Of a stretch of 64,000 bases of DNA, positions 41,513-50,509 are shown piece after piece. The stretch's first letter is position 1. Every line of letters starts with the position of its first letter. A program made the position numbers and the translations under genes. The stretch is from an uncultured Flavobacteriaceae bacterium (lineage in GTDB: Bacteria > Bacteroidota > Bacteroidia > Flavobacteriales > Flavobacteriaceae): contig CAJWVI010000006.1 of the NCBI GenBank assembly GCA_913048115.1, positions 1 to 64,000 of the forward strand, in the 5' to 3' direction. The notes beneath the pieces were generated by a model that was not told the origin of the DNA, did no database searches, and was given only the letters and a program-made list of their open reading frames with translations.

Positions 41513-42571
41513 TTATGCTTTGTAGACCATTGCATTAATATTCATTCCTGCGCCAACACTAGCGAACATAATAAGGTCTCCCTTTTTTATTTGATGCCCT
41601 TCCAGTTTATTGTTTATTATTAAATCATACAAGGTTGGTACCGTAGCAACACTTGAGTTTCCTAATGTGTTAATTGTCATTGGCATGATGTCTTTTGGCG
41701 CATCCATGTCATACAGACCGTAAAAGCGTTTAACAATGGCCTCGTCCATCTTTTCGTTGGCTTGGTGTATTAATATTTTTTTAAGATCGTTAATACCATA
41801 TCCACTTGCGTCAAGGCAATTTTTCATTGCGTTTGGAACATGTGTTAGTGCAAAGTTATAGATTTTTCTGCCATTCATCTTAATGTATCTGCGTGCCTGT
41901 CTATCTTCTATATTGTTACTCTTCCCGAAATAAATAAAATTAGCTTCATCTATTGCATGAGTTGCAGAGGCATGTGTTATGATTCCTGTGGTATCTTCTG
42001 TATGTTCTATAATTACTGCTCCAGCTCCATCACTATAAATCATAGAGTCTCTATCGTGGGGGTCTGTCACTCTAGAAAGCGTTTCTGCTCCTATTACTAA
42101 ACATCTTTTAGCGATGCCCGCCTTGATAAAGGCGTTGGCTTGTATCATAGATTCTACCCAACCAGGACATCCAAAAATCATGTCATAAGCAACACAAGAT
42201 GAGTTTTTTATTTTCAGAATACTCTTCACGCGTGATGCAATACTTGGCACAGTATCACTTTGAACTCCTCCATACCTTACATCCCCATAATTATGAGCTA
42301 CTATTATGTAATCTATAGTTTCTGCATCAATCTTGGCGTAATCTATTGCATTTTGGGCTGCAAAGGCAGCAATATCTGAAGTAGTGTATTTTTTTTGAGC
42401 ATATCTCCTTTCTGAGATTCCGGTAATGGCCTTAAATTTTTCAATAATCACACTGTTTTCGTTAGAAAAAGAGGTTCCATCTTCATTATAGAAGTTGTGA
42501 TTTTCAAAATCTTTATTGGTGGTAACTTCTTGAGGAATATAGCTTCCAGTGCCTGTTATGGTAATGCCCAT
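41513..42571 (-). CDS. 3-oxoacyl-ACP synthase III family protein (FabH-like)
   Basis: A thiolase-fold condensing enzyme of 352 residues, somewhat longer than typical FabH. The catalytic triad is present: Cys in IFGCPGWVE, His in ILIHQANEKM and Asn in TLGNSSVAT. The YSDGAGAVIIE segment is also conserved. It may start fatty-acid chains or make a specialised beta-ketoacyl product; variants of this length occur in both. It is the first gene of a three-gene minus-strand unit with a methyltransferase and a glycosyltransferase, which favours a special lipid or secondary metabolite over housekeeping fatty-acid synthesis. Confidence 0.85.
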   Translation of the reverse strand: MGITITGTGSYIPQEVTTNKDFENHNFYNEDGTSFSNENSVIIEKFKAITGISERRYAQKKYTTSDIAAFAAQNAIDYAKIDAETIDYIIVAHNYGDVRYGGVQSDTVPSIASRVKSILKIKNSSCVAYDMIFGCPGWVESMIQANAFIKAGIAKRCLVIGAETLSRVTDPHDRDSMIYSDGAGAVIIEHTEDTTGIITHASATHAIDEANFIYFGKSNNIEDRQARRYIKMNGRKIYNFALTHVPNAMKNCLDASGYGINDLKKILIHQANEKMDEAIVKRFYGLYDMDAPKDIMPMTINTLGNSSVATVPTLYDLIINNKLEGHQIKKGDLIMFASVGAGMNINAMVYKA

Positions 42572-42675
42572 GGTGTAAATTTTTAGCTAATGTAGGGAAA
42601 AGAATGCAGTAAATAAACTAAATAATCTGTAAATTTATGCTCAATACCGTATCGATTTTTGAAGGTTTAAAAAAT

Positions 42676-42716
42676 AAAAACCCCTGGATTTTAAGCATTA
42701 AAATTCAGGGGTTTTT
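42676..42716 (-). terminator. Intrinsic terminator of gcvP
   Basis: A long stem of AAAAACCCCTG and ATTTTAA on the left pairs with their complements ending CAGGGGTTTTT on the right, with a short loop near 42695-42698. It lies 14 bases downstream of the gcvP stop on the minus strand. Confidence 0.85.
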
Positions 42717-42729
42717 GACGCTATTTTTA

Positions 42730-45579
42730 TTAGGCTTCCATGTAAAGTTCTATTGGAGCACAAGTACAAATTAAATTTCTGTCTCCATAAGCATCATCAA
42801 CACGACAAACACTTGGCCAGAATTTATTATCACTAACAAAGGCTAAAGGAAAAGCAGCCTGTTGTCTTGTGTAGGGCAAATCCCAAACATCTGCTGTAAG
42901 GGTTGCTTGCGTATGTGGTGCATTTTTTAATATGTTATTAGCTTGATCCTTAACCGATGCATCAATTTCTTTACGTATAGAAATCATTGCGTCACAAAAA
43001 CGATCTAACTCTTGAAGGCTTTCACTTTCTGTAGGTTCAATCATCATTGTTCCTGCAACTGGAAACGAAACAGTAGGGGCGTGGAATCCATAATCCATTA
43101 AGCGTTTTGCAATGTCTACCACTTCAATACCTTTTTCTTTGAATGAGCGACAATCAATAATCATTTCATGGGCAGCACGGCCTTTTTCTCCTGCGTATAA
43201 TACATCAAATTGCCCGTCCAATCTTTCTTTGATGTAATTGGCATTTAAAATAGCGTACTCGGTAGATTTTTTTAATCCATCTTCACCCAACATACAGATA
43301 TATGCATAGCTAATTAAACAAGCTAGTGCGCTTCCCCAAGGGGCTCCAGAAATAGCTGTAATAGCATGCTCGCCTCCAGTTTCAATTAGTGGGTTGCTTG
43401 GTAGAAATGGCACCAATTGTTTAGCAACACAAATTGGGCCAACACCAGGGCCACCACCTCCATGAGGAATGGCAAATGTTTTGTGTAAATTTAAGTGGCA
43501 TACATCTGCTCCAATAGCTCCCGGGTTTGTTAAGGCAACTTGGGCATTCATGTTGGCACCATCCATATAGACTTGGCCACCATTATCATGTATTAATCCT
43601 GTAATTTCTCTAATAGCACTTTCATACACACCATGTGTTGATGGATAGGTAACCATAAGGGCTGCAAGATTGTCTTTGTGCTCTTCTGCTTTTGCACGCA
43701 GATCATCTACGTCAATATTTCCTTCTTCGTTTGCTTTTGTGACAACTACTTTCATACCTGCCATTACTGCACTTGCAGGATTAGTTCCATGTGCAGATGA
43801 TGGAATTAGGCAAATGTTTCTGTGGTGATCACCTCTAGATTCGTGGTATGCACGAATGACCATCAAACCTGCATATTCTCCCTGCGCTCCACTATTTGGC
43901 TGAAGTGACGTTCCTGCAAAGCCAGTGATTTCTGTTAATTGCTCCTCTAATTTTTTTAACATTACCTGATATCCACCTGCTTGCTCCACGGGAACAAATG
44001 GGTGCATGTTACCCCACATAGGGTTGCTTAAGGGCAACATTTCTGCAGCAGCATTTAACTTCATGGTACAGCTTCCTAGGGCAATCATAGAGTGGTTTAA
44101 TGCCAAATCTTTACGCTCAAGTCTTTTTATATAACGCATTAACTCTGTCTCACTGTGGTAGCTGTTAAAGACTGGGTTTTCAAGAAATGGAGTTTGTCTG
44201 GCAATGCTCTGAGGTATTGCGTTTCCGGAACTAATTTCTGAAATCTTAAAGGTCTCTTTATGAGTTGCTTCAGCAAATAAGGCTATAATTTTGTTGAGGT
44301 CTTTTACCGTCGTGGTTTCGTTCACCGAGATAGAAACAGTTTCTGGATCTGGGTAATAGAAATTCATTTGTTTTGACTCGCTTAAGAATTTTATTTTACT
44401 GGCGTCTGTTTTTATAGCGATGGTGTCAAAATAGGTTTCGTTGGCCTGGTATAGTCCTAAACGCTCTAAACCATCGGCAAGTGTTGCAGCATGATTATGT
44501 ACTTTGTCTGCTATGTATTTTAGTCCTTTTGGACCGTGGTATACTCCATACATTCCTGCCATAACTGCCAATAATACTTGTGCGGTACAGATGTTACTAG
44601 TGGCTTTATCTCTTTTTATATGTTGTTCTCTTGTTTGCAATGCCATGCGCAATGCACGGTTGCCCTTTGTATCTCTGGTGACACCAATAATACGTCCAGG
44701 GATATTACGTTTGTAAGCCTCCCTAGTTGCAAAGTAAGCAGCATGAGGTCCACCATATCCTAAAGGTATTCCGAATCGTTGTGTAGTACCTACGACAACA
44801 TCAACACCAAAGGATCCTGGAGCTTCCAATTTAACCAAACTCAATATATCTGCAGCAACAGCTACTTTTATTTGATGTTTATTTGCAGTGGCAACAAAAG
44901 ATTTATAATCATGTACTTTTCCGCTTTTACCTGGATATTGTAAAAGGGCAGCAAAAAAGCCTGATGAATAATCAAAATCTTCATGATTACCAACAACTAG
45001 TTTGATGCCAATTGGAGTCGCTCTAGTTTGTAATAATGAAAGTGTTTGAGGTAAAATATCTTCAGAAACAAAAAACTTGTTTGCTCCATCTTTCTTTTGT
45101 TGACGTTCTCTAACAGCAAATAGCAGTGCCATCGCTTCAGCTGCAGCAGTACTTTCATCTAAAAGGGACGCATTGGCTAGTTCCATGCCTGTAAGATCAG
45201 TAATCATGGTTTGGTAATTAAGCAAGGCTTCTAAACGACCTTGAGCAATTTCTGCTTGGTATGGTGTGTAGGCAGTATACCAACCTGGGTTTTCAAGAAT
45301 ATTTCTTTGTATTACTGGGGGTGTAATAGCTTGATGATATCCTAGGCCAATATAGGTTTTGAATACTTGATTTTTTGTAGAAAGCTCTGCAATATGTTCA
45401 AGATACTCTTGCTCACTCATGGCAGGTTCTAAGGTTAGATCCTTATCCAAACGAATATCATTTGGAATGGTTTCAAAGATGAGTTGTTCCATCGATTCTG
45501 AACCAACAGTTTTTAGCATTTTTTGAAGGTCTTCTTTACGTGGACCAATATGTCTAAGGGCAAAAGAGTCTGTATTCAT
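42730..45579 (-). CDS. gcvP: Glycine dehydrogenase (aminomethyl-transferring), P protein
   Basis: PLP-dependent decarboxylase of the glycine cleavage system, supplying one-carbon units. At 949 residues it is the fused homodimeric type with an N-terminal half (RHIGPR start, GLGYHQAITPPVI) and a C-terminal catalytic half (NSGAQGEYAGL, SSAHGTNPASAVMAG). The Schiff-base Lys700 lies in HLNLHKTFAIPHGGGGPG. No gcvT or gcvH is adjacent, which is normal for flavobacteria. It is monocistronic, with a terminator after it and a -7-like TATTTTTG box at 45679-45686 upstream. No glycine riboswitch was seen in the leader. Confidence 0.96.
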   Translation of the reverse strand: MNTDSFALRHIGPRKEDLQKMLKTVGSESMEQLIFETIPNDIRLDKDLTLEPAMSEQEYLEHIAELSTKNQVFKTYIGLGYHQAITPPVIQRNILENPGWYTAYTPYQAEIAQGRLEALLNYQTMITDLTGMELANASLLDESTAAAEAMALLFAVRERQQKKDGANKFFVSEDILPQTLSLLQTRATPIGIKLVVGNHEDFDYSSGFFAALLQYPGKSGKVHDYKSFVATANKHQIKVAVAADILSLVKLEAPGSFGVDVVVGTTQRFGIPLGYGGPHAAYFATREAYKRNIPGRIIGVTRDTKGNRALRMALQTREQHIKRDKATSNICTAQVLLAVMAGMYGVYHGPKGLKYIADKVHNHAATLADGLERLGLYQANETYFDTIAIKTDASKIKFLSESKQMNFYYPDPETVSISVNETTTVKDLNKIIALFAEATHKETFKISEISSGNAIPQSIARQTPFLENPVFNSYHSETELMRYIKRLERKDLALNHSMIALGSCTMKLNAAAEMLPLSNPMWGNMHPFVPVEQAGGYQVMLKKLEEQLTEITGFAGTSLQPNSGAQGEYAGLMVIRAYHESRGDHHRNICLIPSSAHGTNPASAVMAGMKVVVTKANEEGNIDVDDLRAKAEEHKDNLAALMVTYPSTHGVYESAIREITGLIHDNGGQVYMDGANMNAQVALTNPGAIGADVCHLNLHKTFAIPHGGGGPGVGPICVAKQLVPFLPSNPLIETGGEHAITAISGAPWGSALACLISYAYICMLGEDGLKKSTEYAILNANYIKERLDGQFDVLYAGEKGRAAHEMIIDCRSFKEKGIEVVDIAKRLMDYGFHAPTVSFPVAGTMMIEPTESESLQELDRFCDAMISIRKEIDASVKDQANNILKNAPHTQATLTADVWDLPYTRQQAAFPLAFVSDNKFWPSVCRVDDAYGDRNLICTCAPIELYMEA

Positions 45580-45678
45580 AGCATTTTCCTTTTATCGGAA
45601 ATAGTATTAATTAAACGTTTGTCTGTGTACATTTTAGTATGGATATGGTTGAAAGAACACCCTTTTTAAATGCAGGAA

Positions 45679-45686
45679 CAAAAATA
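45679..45686 (-). promoter_or_regulatory. -7-like box of gcvP
   Basis: The minus strand reads TATTTTTG, about 100 bases before the gcvP start. No TTG is found at the expected distance. Confidence 0.3.
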
Positions 45687-45828
45687 CAACATAAAAAAAA
45701 TAAAAAAGAAATGTTTAACATTTTACAAGGCTTTATTTTTCAACTAAAAAGTGAGGTTACTAACATTATTTTTTAAAAAGGATTGATGTTAGTGGGATTT
45801 CAAGATGTAGAATATGTAATTTTAGGTC

Positions 45829-46650
45829 GTGAAATTTATTAAATCACTTTTTTCTTTTTATATAAAAAGCAGTATTCATGTTGCTCTAGCAGTAACAATG
45901 CTAGTGTATGTAACTGCTATTGAGCGTGCTATATCGACACCTCTTGCCTATTATTGGGTTGCCTTTCTTGGAACCATAACAGGGTATAACTGTATTAAAT
46001 ACTCAGAGATTGCAGGCTTCCAACATAAAAGTTTGATTAAAAGCCTGCAAAATTTACAAGTGTTTTCTTTATTGGTTTTTTGTTTTCTCGTTTATTTTTT
46101 GGTGCAACTAGAGAACGATGTTTTATTGCTTCTTGGACTCCTTGGGCTTTTAACTTTACTTTATTTAATACCCACTGTAAACCATAAAAATTTTCGCTCA
46201 ATTAGTGGTGTTAAAGTCTTTATTGTTGCGATGGTATGGTCTTGCTTTACACTTTTAATTCCTGTATATCAAGCTCATGGTCTTTCTGTAGATGTTTGGC
46301 TTTGTTTTACGCAGCGATTTTTTATTGTACTTGCCTTAATAGTTCCTTTTGAAATAAGAGATTTACAAGAAGATGGGTCTAATTTGTTGACGCTTCCTCA
46401 ATATTTTGGTGTAAAAAAAACCAAACAGATTGGTTTTTTTTTAGTGCTGCTAGTGTTGCTCCTTGAGCTATTAAAAGGTCAAACTGCTGCCTATGAAGTA
46501 TGGAGTCTTATTGCTGTTTGTGGCCTAATTTTTCTGAGTATATTTTTTTCTAAAACAAAACAATCAAAATACTTTGCATCCTTTTGGGTAGAAAGTATCC
46601 CGATTGTTTGGGGTTTGGTGCTAGGGTTACTTTGCTATTTCTTGTCGTAA
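45829..46650 (+). CDS. UbiA-like prenyltransferase-family membrane protein, degenerate
   Basis: A 273-residue polytopic membrane protein with about eight hydrophobic helices, starting at a GTG codon. Its layout resembles the UbiA family. The second Asp-rich motif is kept in EIRDLQEDGSNLLTLPQYFG (Asp178, Asp182), but the first (NDxxDxxxD) is replaced by GYNCIKYSEIAG around residues 52-63, so both metal-binding Asp are missing there. It may be a non-catalytic or altered-specificity relative. It converges on the small zinc anti-sigma gene with a 24-base overlap. Confidence 0.65.
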   Translation: MKFIKSLFSFYIKSSIHVALAVTMLVYVTAIERAISTPLAYYWVAFLGTITGYNCIKYSEIAGFQHKSLIKSLQNLQVFSLLVFCFLVYFLVQLENDVLLLLGLLGLLTLLYLIPTVNHKNFRSISGVKVFIVAMVWSCFTLLIPVYQAHGLSVDVWLCFTQRFFIVLALIVPFEIRDLQEDGSNLLTLPQYFGVKKTKQIGFFLVLLVLLLELLKGQTAAYEVWSLIAVCGLIFLSIFFSKTKQSKYFASFWVESIPIVWGLVLGLLCYFLS

Positions 46651-46869
46651 CCGTTCTTTTAATATCGCCTTTGTTTGTGCAGGCATTGTTTTTAAATCAG
46701 CTTTTTTAAACGCATTGGATAGCTTTGTGTTTTTTGCTGCGTATTTCCGACACGCCAAGCAATACAATAAGTGAATATTCAACTTTATTAATTCTAGGAG
46801 AGAAGCCTCCTTGTATTGGCTTTTATCACAACTGTGATTTGCTTTTTTACAATTTAAAAATATACTCAT
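46627..46869 (-). CDS. Small zinc-finger anti-sigma factor candidate
   Basis: An 80-residue soluble protein with a HxxxCxxC pattern in NIHLLYCLACRKYA (about 32-45) and an upstream Cys at residue 14, as in zinc-binding anti-sigma factors (ZAS). The rest is a basic helical C-terminus. It lies 7 bases downstream of an ECF sigma factor gene on the same strand, the usual place for its antagonist. There is no membrane segment, so it would be a cytoplasmic, possibly redox-sensitive regulator. The assignment rests on motif and position. Confidence 0.65.
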   Translation of the reverse strand: MSIFLNCKKANHSCDKSQYKEASLLELIKLNIHLLYCLACRKYAAKNTKLSNAFKKADLKTMPAQTKAILKERLRQEIAK

Positions 46870-46876
46870 AATGTGT

Positions 46877-47428
46877 TTATAACCAATTTTGCTCTAGACA
46901 GTCTGCCATCGATGTTCTTGCTCTATGTATAATCACCCATAGATTAGACGGGGTGATGTTATATTCATTACAGATTGCTTCTGTATGAAGGTTATCTATT
47001 GTTTTCATTTTAAAGATAGCTGCCTGTTTGGGGTGAAGGTCGTCTAGACATTCGTGAATGGCGTTTCCCAACTCTTCATTTTCCATAGTGTCTTCTGCAC
47101 TCTTGTCATAGGGGTCGTGTATACGCTCTTCCAGCCAATCACCTTGATCCTCATTGCCAAGATGGCTCATATGGATTTCTGCACTCCCTTTGTTGCTTGA
47201 TCTTTTTCTGTAATAATCTACAATTTTACGTTTCAAAATAGAAATAAGCCAGGTTCTTTCGCTTGCTTCTCCTCTAAAATCTGAGGCAGATTTTAAACCA
47301 GCAAAGAATGTTTCAGAGATTAGATCTTGAGCTACCTCGTGATCATTTACTCTTACAATAGTATAATTGTAGAGATAATCACTGTAGCGATCTACCCATT
47401 GGTCTTCATTAATAGCATGGTGCGTCAT
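46877..47428 (-). CDS. ECF RNA polymerase sigma factor (second)
   Basis: A 183-residue ECF sigma factor. Region 2 is seen in VAQDLISETFFAGLKS and ERTWLISILKRKIVDYYRK. After an acidic linker (GNEDQGDWLEERIHD), region 4 follows with LDDLHPKQAAIFKMKTIDN and ICNEYNITPSNLWVIIHRART. The long linker and the adjacent ZAS-like gene place it in a zinc anti-sigma-controlled subgroup. The gene starts 53 bases after the lipoprotein gene on the same strand. Its target genes are not evident from the sequence. Confidence 0.92.
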   Translation of the reverse strand: MTHHAINEDQWVDRYSDYLYNYTIVRVNDHEVAQDLISETFFAGLKSASDFRGEASERTWLISILKRKIVDYYRKRSSNKGSAEIHMSHLGNEDQGDWLEERIHDPYDKSAEDTMENEELGNAIHECLDDLHPKQAAIFKMKTIDNLHTEAICNEYNITPSNLWVIIHRARTSMADCLEQNWL

Positions 47429-47481
47429 AGATTATAAAAGTAGTGAAGTTTCTTGAGCTAAGAAAAGAGCTGTGTAGGTAA

Positions 47482-47916
47482 TTAGTTGATTTTTTTAAAC
47501 CTAAGAGCGGTTTCTTCTCCCCAAAAACCCAAAATTAAATTTTCATCATCTAGTTGCACAATATAATAACACTCTTTAGTATCCCCACTAGTTAGAATGT
47601 ACCTGTCTTTTTCTTCTGGTGTTTCTTTTGCTGTAGCATCACCGCAAGTATCTTGTATCGAGAAGATAATATTTTTGTTCACGGCAACACCGTCATAGGT
47701 ATTGATCACCTTATTGTTGGCAAAAGTTAAGCTGCTTGTTGGAGCATCCATATTAACCCAGGTTCCTTGTAATTGTATTAATGTCTCGTCTTTTGAGTTG
47801 CCAACCGGGATTCCTGAGCTTTTATCTTGCTCAATGGTTTTAACAACTTCTGGAGAAGCTGGTTGCTTACAAGAGATAAACAAGAATGATAGTATAAGAA
47901 AATAAATAGGTTTCAT
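47482..47916 (-). CDS. Lipoprotein of unknown function
   Basis: A 144-residue predicted lipoprotein: the signal FLFISC places the lipidated Cys at 16, followed by KQ, which does not contain an inner-membrane retention Asp. The mature domain is beta-rich (LIQLQGTWVNMDAPTSSLTF, RYILTSG, YYIVQLDDENLIL), reminiscent of small lipocalin-like domains, but I do not recognise the family. It sits between the M3 peptidase gene (10 bases) and the ECF sigma gene (53 bases) on the same strand, so it may be co-transcribed with both. Confidence 0.7.
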   Translation of the reverse strand: MKPIYFLILSFLFISCKQPASPEVVKTIEQDKSSGIPVGNSKDETLIQLQGTWVNMDAPTSSLTFANNKVINTYDGVAVNKNIIFSIQDTCGDATAKETPEEKDRYILTSGDTKECYYIVQLDDENLILGFWGEETALRFKKIN

Positions 47917-47926
47917 ATGTTATGCT

Positions 47927-49963
47927 TTACAGAAGGCCTGCTCTTTGTAACAATGCATCTGGATTTGGTTTTTGACCCCTAAATTTAATATACAATTCCA
48001 TAGGGTCTTGGGTGCCTCCTTGAGACAAAACAAATTCTTTAAACTTGTTTGCGATCTTTTTATTGAAAATCCCCTCTTGTTTAAAGTAGGAAAAAGCATC
48101 TGCATCTAATACTTCAGCCCATTTATAGCTATAATACCCTGCGCTGTAGCCCCCTTGAAAGATATGGCTAAAAGCGGTACTCATACATGTGTTTATTGTG
48201 TCTGGATACAATGCTGTATCTCCAAAGGCTTGTTCTTCAAATGCTTTTACAGATGTAATGTGTGATGGGTCGCTTCCATGCCAGGTCATATCTAACATAC
48301 CAAAGCTTAATTGCCTAAGCGTTTGCATGCCTTGATGAAAAGTGGCCGAAGCTTTAATTTTTTCAATCAACGCCATAGGAATTACCTCTCCAGTTTCATA
48401 ATGTGTGGCAAATAACTCTAGAGTTTCTTTCTCATAGCACCAGTTTTCTAAAATTTGACTAGGTAGTTCTACAAAATCCCAGGACACATTGGTACCGCTA
48501 AGCCCCTTGTATGTTGTGTTGGCAAGCATGCCGTGTAGACCATGCCCAAACTCATGAAAAAGGGTAGTAACCTCATTAAAAGTCAATAAGGAAGGTTTTG
48601 TAGCAGTAGGTTTTGTGAAATTACAAACGTTAGAGATGTGGGGTCTGTCATTTTTTGTACCTAAACCATCTGTTGTCTTGATAATTTGTTGTGGTTTATA
48701 GCTTGTCATCCAAGCGCCTCCACGTTTTCCAGGACGCGGGTGGAAATCTGCATAAAAAACCGCAACGAGTTCTCCCTGGTTATCAAGTACGCGATACGTC
48801 TTTACATCTTCATGATAGGTGTCTATTGTGGCGTCTTCTTTAAATTGAAGGTTAAATAGTTTTTTAGCTACTGTAAACACGCCTTGTATCACGTTTTCTA
48901 ATTTAAAGTAGGGTTTTAGTTGTTCATCATCTAAACTAAATTTTTGTTGTTTTAATTTTTCGCCATAATAAGCACTATCCCATTTTTGAAGTTGGTCAAT
49001 CCCGTCTAATTCTTTTGCAAAGGCCTCGAGTTCGTCAAATTCTTTTTGAGCTGCAGGTTTTGCCTTTACAAGTAGTTCATTTAAAAAAGAGTGTACTTTT
49101 TCTGGGGTTTCTGCCATGCGCTCTTCTAATACAAAATGTGCGTGGCTTTTATAGCCTAGTAATATAGATCTTTGATGTCTTAAATTCACAATATCCAACA
49201 CATGTTGTTCATTGTTTTGTGCATTGTTTTGAAACGCTCTGGCGCCAGAGGCTCGTGATAGTTTTTCTCGTAACGTTCTGTTTTTTGCATATTTCATGAA
49301 CGGTACATAGCTTGGGTAGTCTAAGGTGATCACCCAACCCTCTTTGCCTTTCTCTGTGGCGGTTTGTTTTGCTGCTTCTTTTGCTCCTTCTGGCATTCCT
49401 GCAAGATCTTCTTCATTGCTTAATAACAATTCAAATGCGTTGGTCTCTGCCAAGACGTTTTCTCCAAAAGTTAAGGCTAATTTAGAAAGTTGCGCATCGA
49501 TAGAACGAAGTTGGGTTTTTTTATCTTTCGAAAGATTTGCTCCATTTCTGCTAAACCCTTTATATTGTTTTTCTAGCAACATCTGTTGCTCACCGTTTAA
49601 GGTATATGAAGCACGATCGTCATACACCGTTTTCACCTTTTTAAAAAGGCCTTCATTAAGTAATAAATCGTTTGAAAAATTGGAAAGCAGAGGTGAAATT
49701 TCTTGCGCTATTTGTTGAATTTCATCGTTTGTTTCGGCGCTATTTAAATTAAAAAAAATACTAGTTGCTCTATCTAATTCACTACCTGTGTTTTCTAAAG
49801 CCTCTACAGTGTTTTCAAAGCTAGGCCTTGCAGTGTTGTTGACAATAGCATCTACTTGTGCTTTGGTTTTGTCAATACATTTCTTTATAGCGGGTAAAAA
49901 GTGCTCATTCTTAATGTGTGAAAAAGGAGCCTGATCAAAATAGTGTACTAATGGGTTGTTCAT
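47927..49963 (-). CDS. M3-family zinc oligopeptidase
   Basis: A 678-residue soluble metallopeptidase of the M3 family (oligopeptidase A/Dcp type), cleaving short peptides. The zinc site is LFHEFGHGLHG with His470, Glu471 and His474, and a further Glu ligand in a downstream helix. The N-terminus NPLVHYF is that of the short, cytoplasmic type. There is no signal peptide. It lies 10 bases upstream of the lipoprotein gene and 58 bases after purE on the minus strand. Dcp versus PrlC cannot be told from the sequence alone. Confidence 0.9.
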   Translation of the reverse strand: MNNPLVHYFDQAPFSHIKNEHFLPAIKKCIDKTKAQVDAIVNNTARPSFENTVEALENTGSELDRATSIFFNLNSAETNDEIQQIAQEISPLLSNFSNDLLLNEGLFKKVKTVYDDRASYTLNGEQQMLLEKQYKGFSRNGANLSKDKKTQLRSIDAQLSKLALTFGENVLAETNAFELLLSNEEDLAGMPEGAKEAAKQTATEKGKEGWVITLDYPSYVPFMKYAKNRTLREKLSRASGARAFQNNAQNNEQHVLDIVNLRHQRSILLGYKSHAHFVLEERMAETPEKVHSFLNELLVKAKPAAQKEFDELEAFAKELDGIDQLQKWDSAYYGEKLKQQKFSLDDEQLKPYFKLENVIQGVFTVAKKLFNLQFKEDATIDTYHEDVKTYRVLDNQGELVAVFYADFHPRPGKRGGAWMTSYKPQQIIKTTDGLGTKNDRPHISNVCNFTKPTATKPSLLTFNEVTTLFHEFGHGLHGMLANTTYKGLSGTNVSWDFVELPSQILENWCYEKETLELFATHYETGEVIPMALIEKIKASATFHQGMQTLRQLSFGMLDMTWHGSDPSHITSVKAFEEQAFGDTALYPDTINTCMSTAFSHIFQGGYSAGYYSYKWAEVLDADAFSYFKQEGIFNKKIANKFKEFVLSQGGTQDPMELYIKFRGQKPNPDALLQRAGLL

Positions 49964-50021
49964 AAATGAAGTTTATGAGTTGTGGTGTTTAAAAGAGATG
50001 TTTTGCCCTTTGGCTTAGCTA

Positions 50022-50507
50022 CTAAGCGTTGCGTATGGCCTTGGCGCTTTCTTCTACCTTTATTTTTAATCCTTGTTTATATGCAATTACCTTGTCTAGT
50101 ACACATTTGTCTGCCGTGCTAATAATTTGTGCTGCCAAGATTCCTGCGTTTTTAGCTCCATTTAATGCAACTGTAGCCACGGGTACTCCTCCTGGCATTT
50201 GTAAAATAGATAATACAGAATCCCACCCGTCAATACTGTTGCTTGATTTTACAGGTACGCCAATAACAGGTAATGGAGTTAAAGATGCTACCATTCCTGG
50301 CAAGTGAGCCGCTCCGCCCGCTCCTGCAATAATTACTTTAATACCACGAGTATGTGCATTTTTACTAAAGTCAAATAATTTTTCTGGTGTGCGGTGGGCA
50401 GATACAATATCTACTTCAATTTCAATATCAAATCCCTTCAAGATATCTATGGCGTCTTGCATAACTGGCATGTCGCTCATGCTACCCATTACTATTGCTA
50501 CTTTCAT
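50022..50507 (-). CDS. purE: N5-carboxyaminoimidazole ribonucleotide mutase PurE
   Basis: Converts N5-CAIR to CAIR in de novo purine synthesis. The 161 residues have the family GSMSDMPVM at the start, SAHRTPEKL with the catalytic His, and AGAGGAAHLPGMVA, which binds the substrate phosphate. It is class I, which needs PurK, and purK lies directly upstream on the same strand with a 2-base gap. The two genes form a purK-purE operon from the divergent promoter region shared with adk. Confidence 0.95.
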   Translation of the reverse strand: MKVAIVMGSMSDMPVMQDAIDILKGFDIEIEVDIVSAHRTPEKLFDFSKNAHTRGIKVIIAGAGGAAHLPGMVASLTPLPVIGVPVKSSNSIDGWDSVLSILQMPGGVPVATVALNGAKNAGILAAQIISTADKCVLDKVIAYKQGLKIKVEESAKAIRNA

Positions 50508-50509
50508 AA

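Noticed and set aside
42730-45828. A glycine riboswitch upstream of gcvP
   Set aside because: The gcvP leader (45580-45828) has only a small TTTCC/GGAAA hairpin and AT-rich sequence; no tandem glycine aptamer pattern was seen.
49326-49718. A 130-codon open frame on the plus strand inside the M3 peptidase gene
   Set aside because: Antisense to a conserved gene, with composition that mirrors the peptidase codons; no independent evidence.
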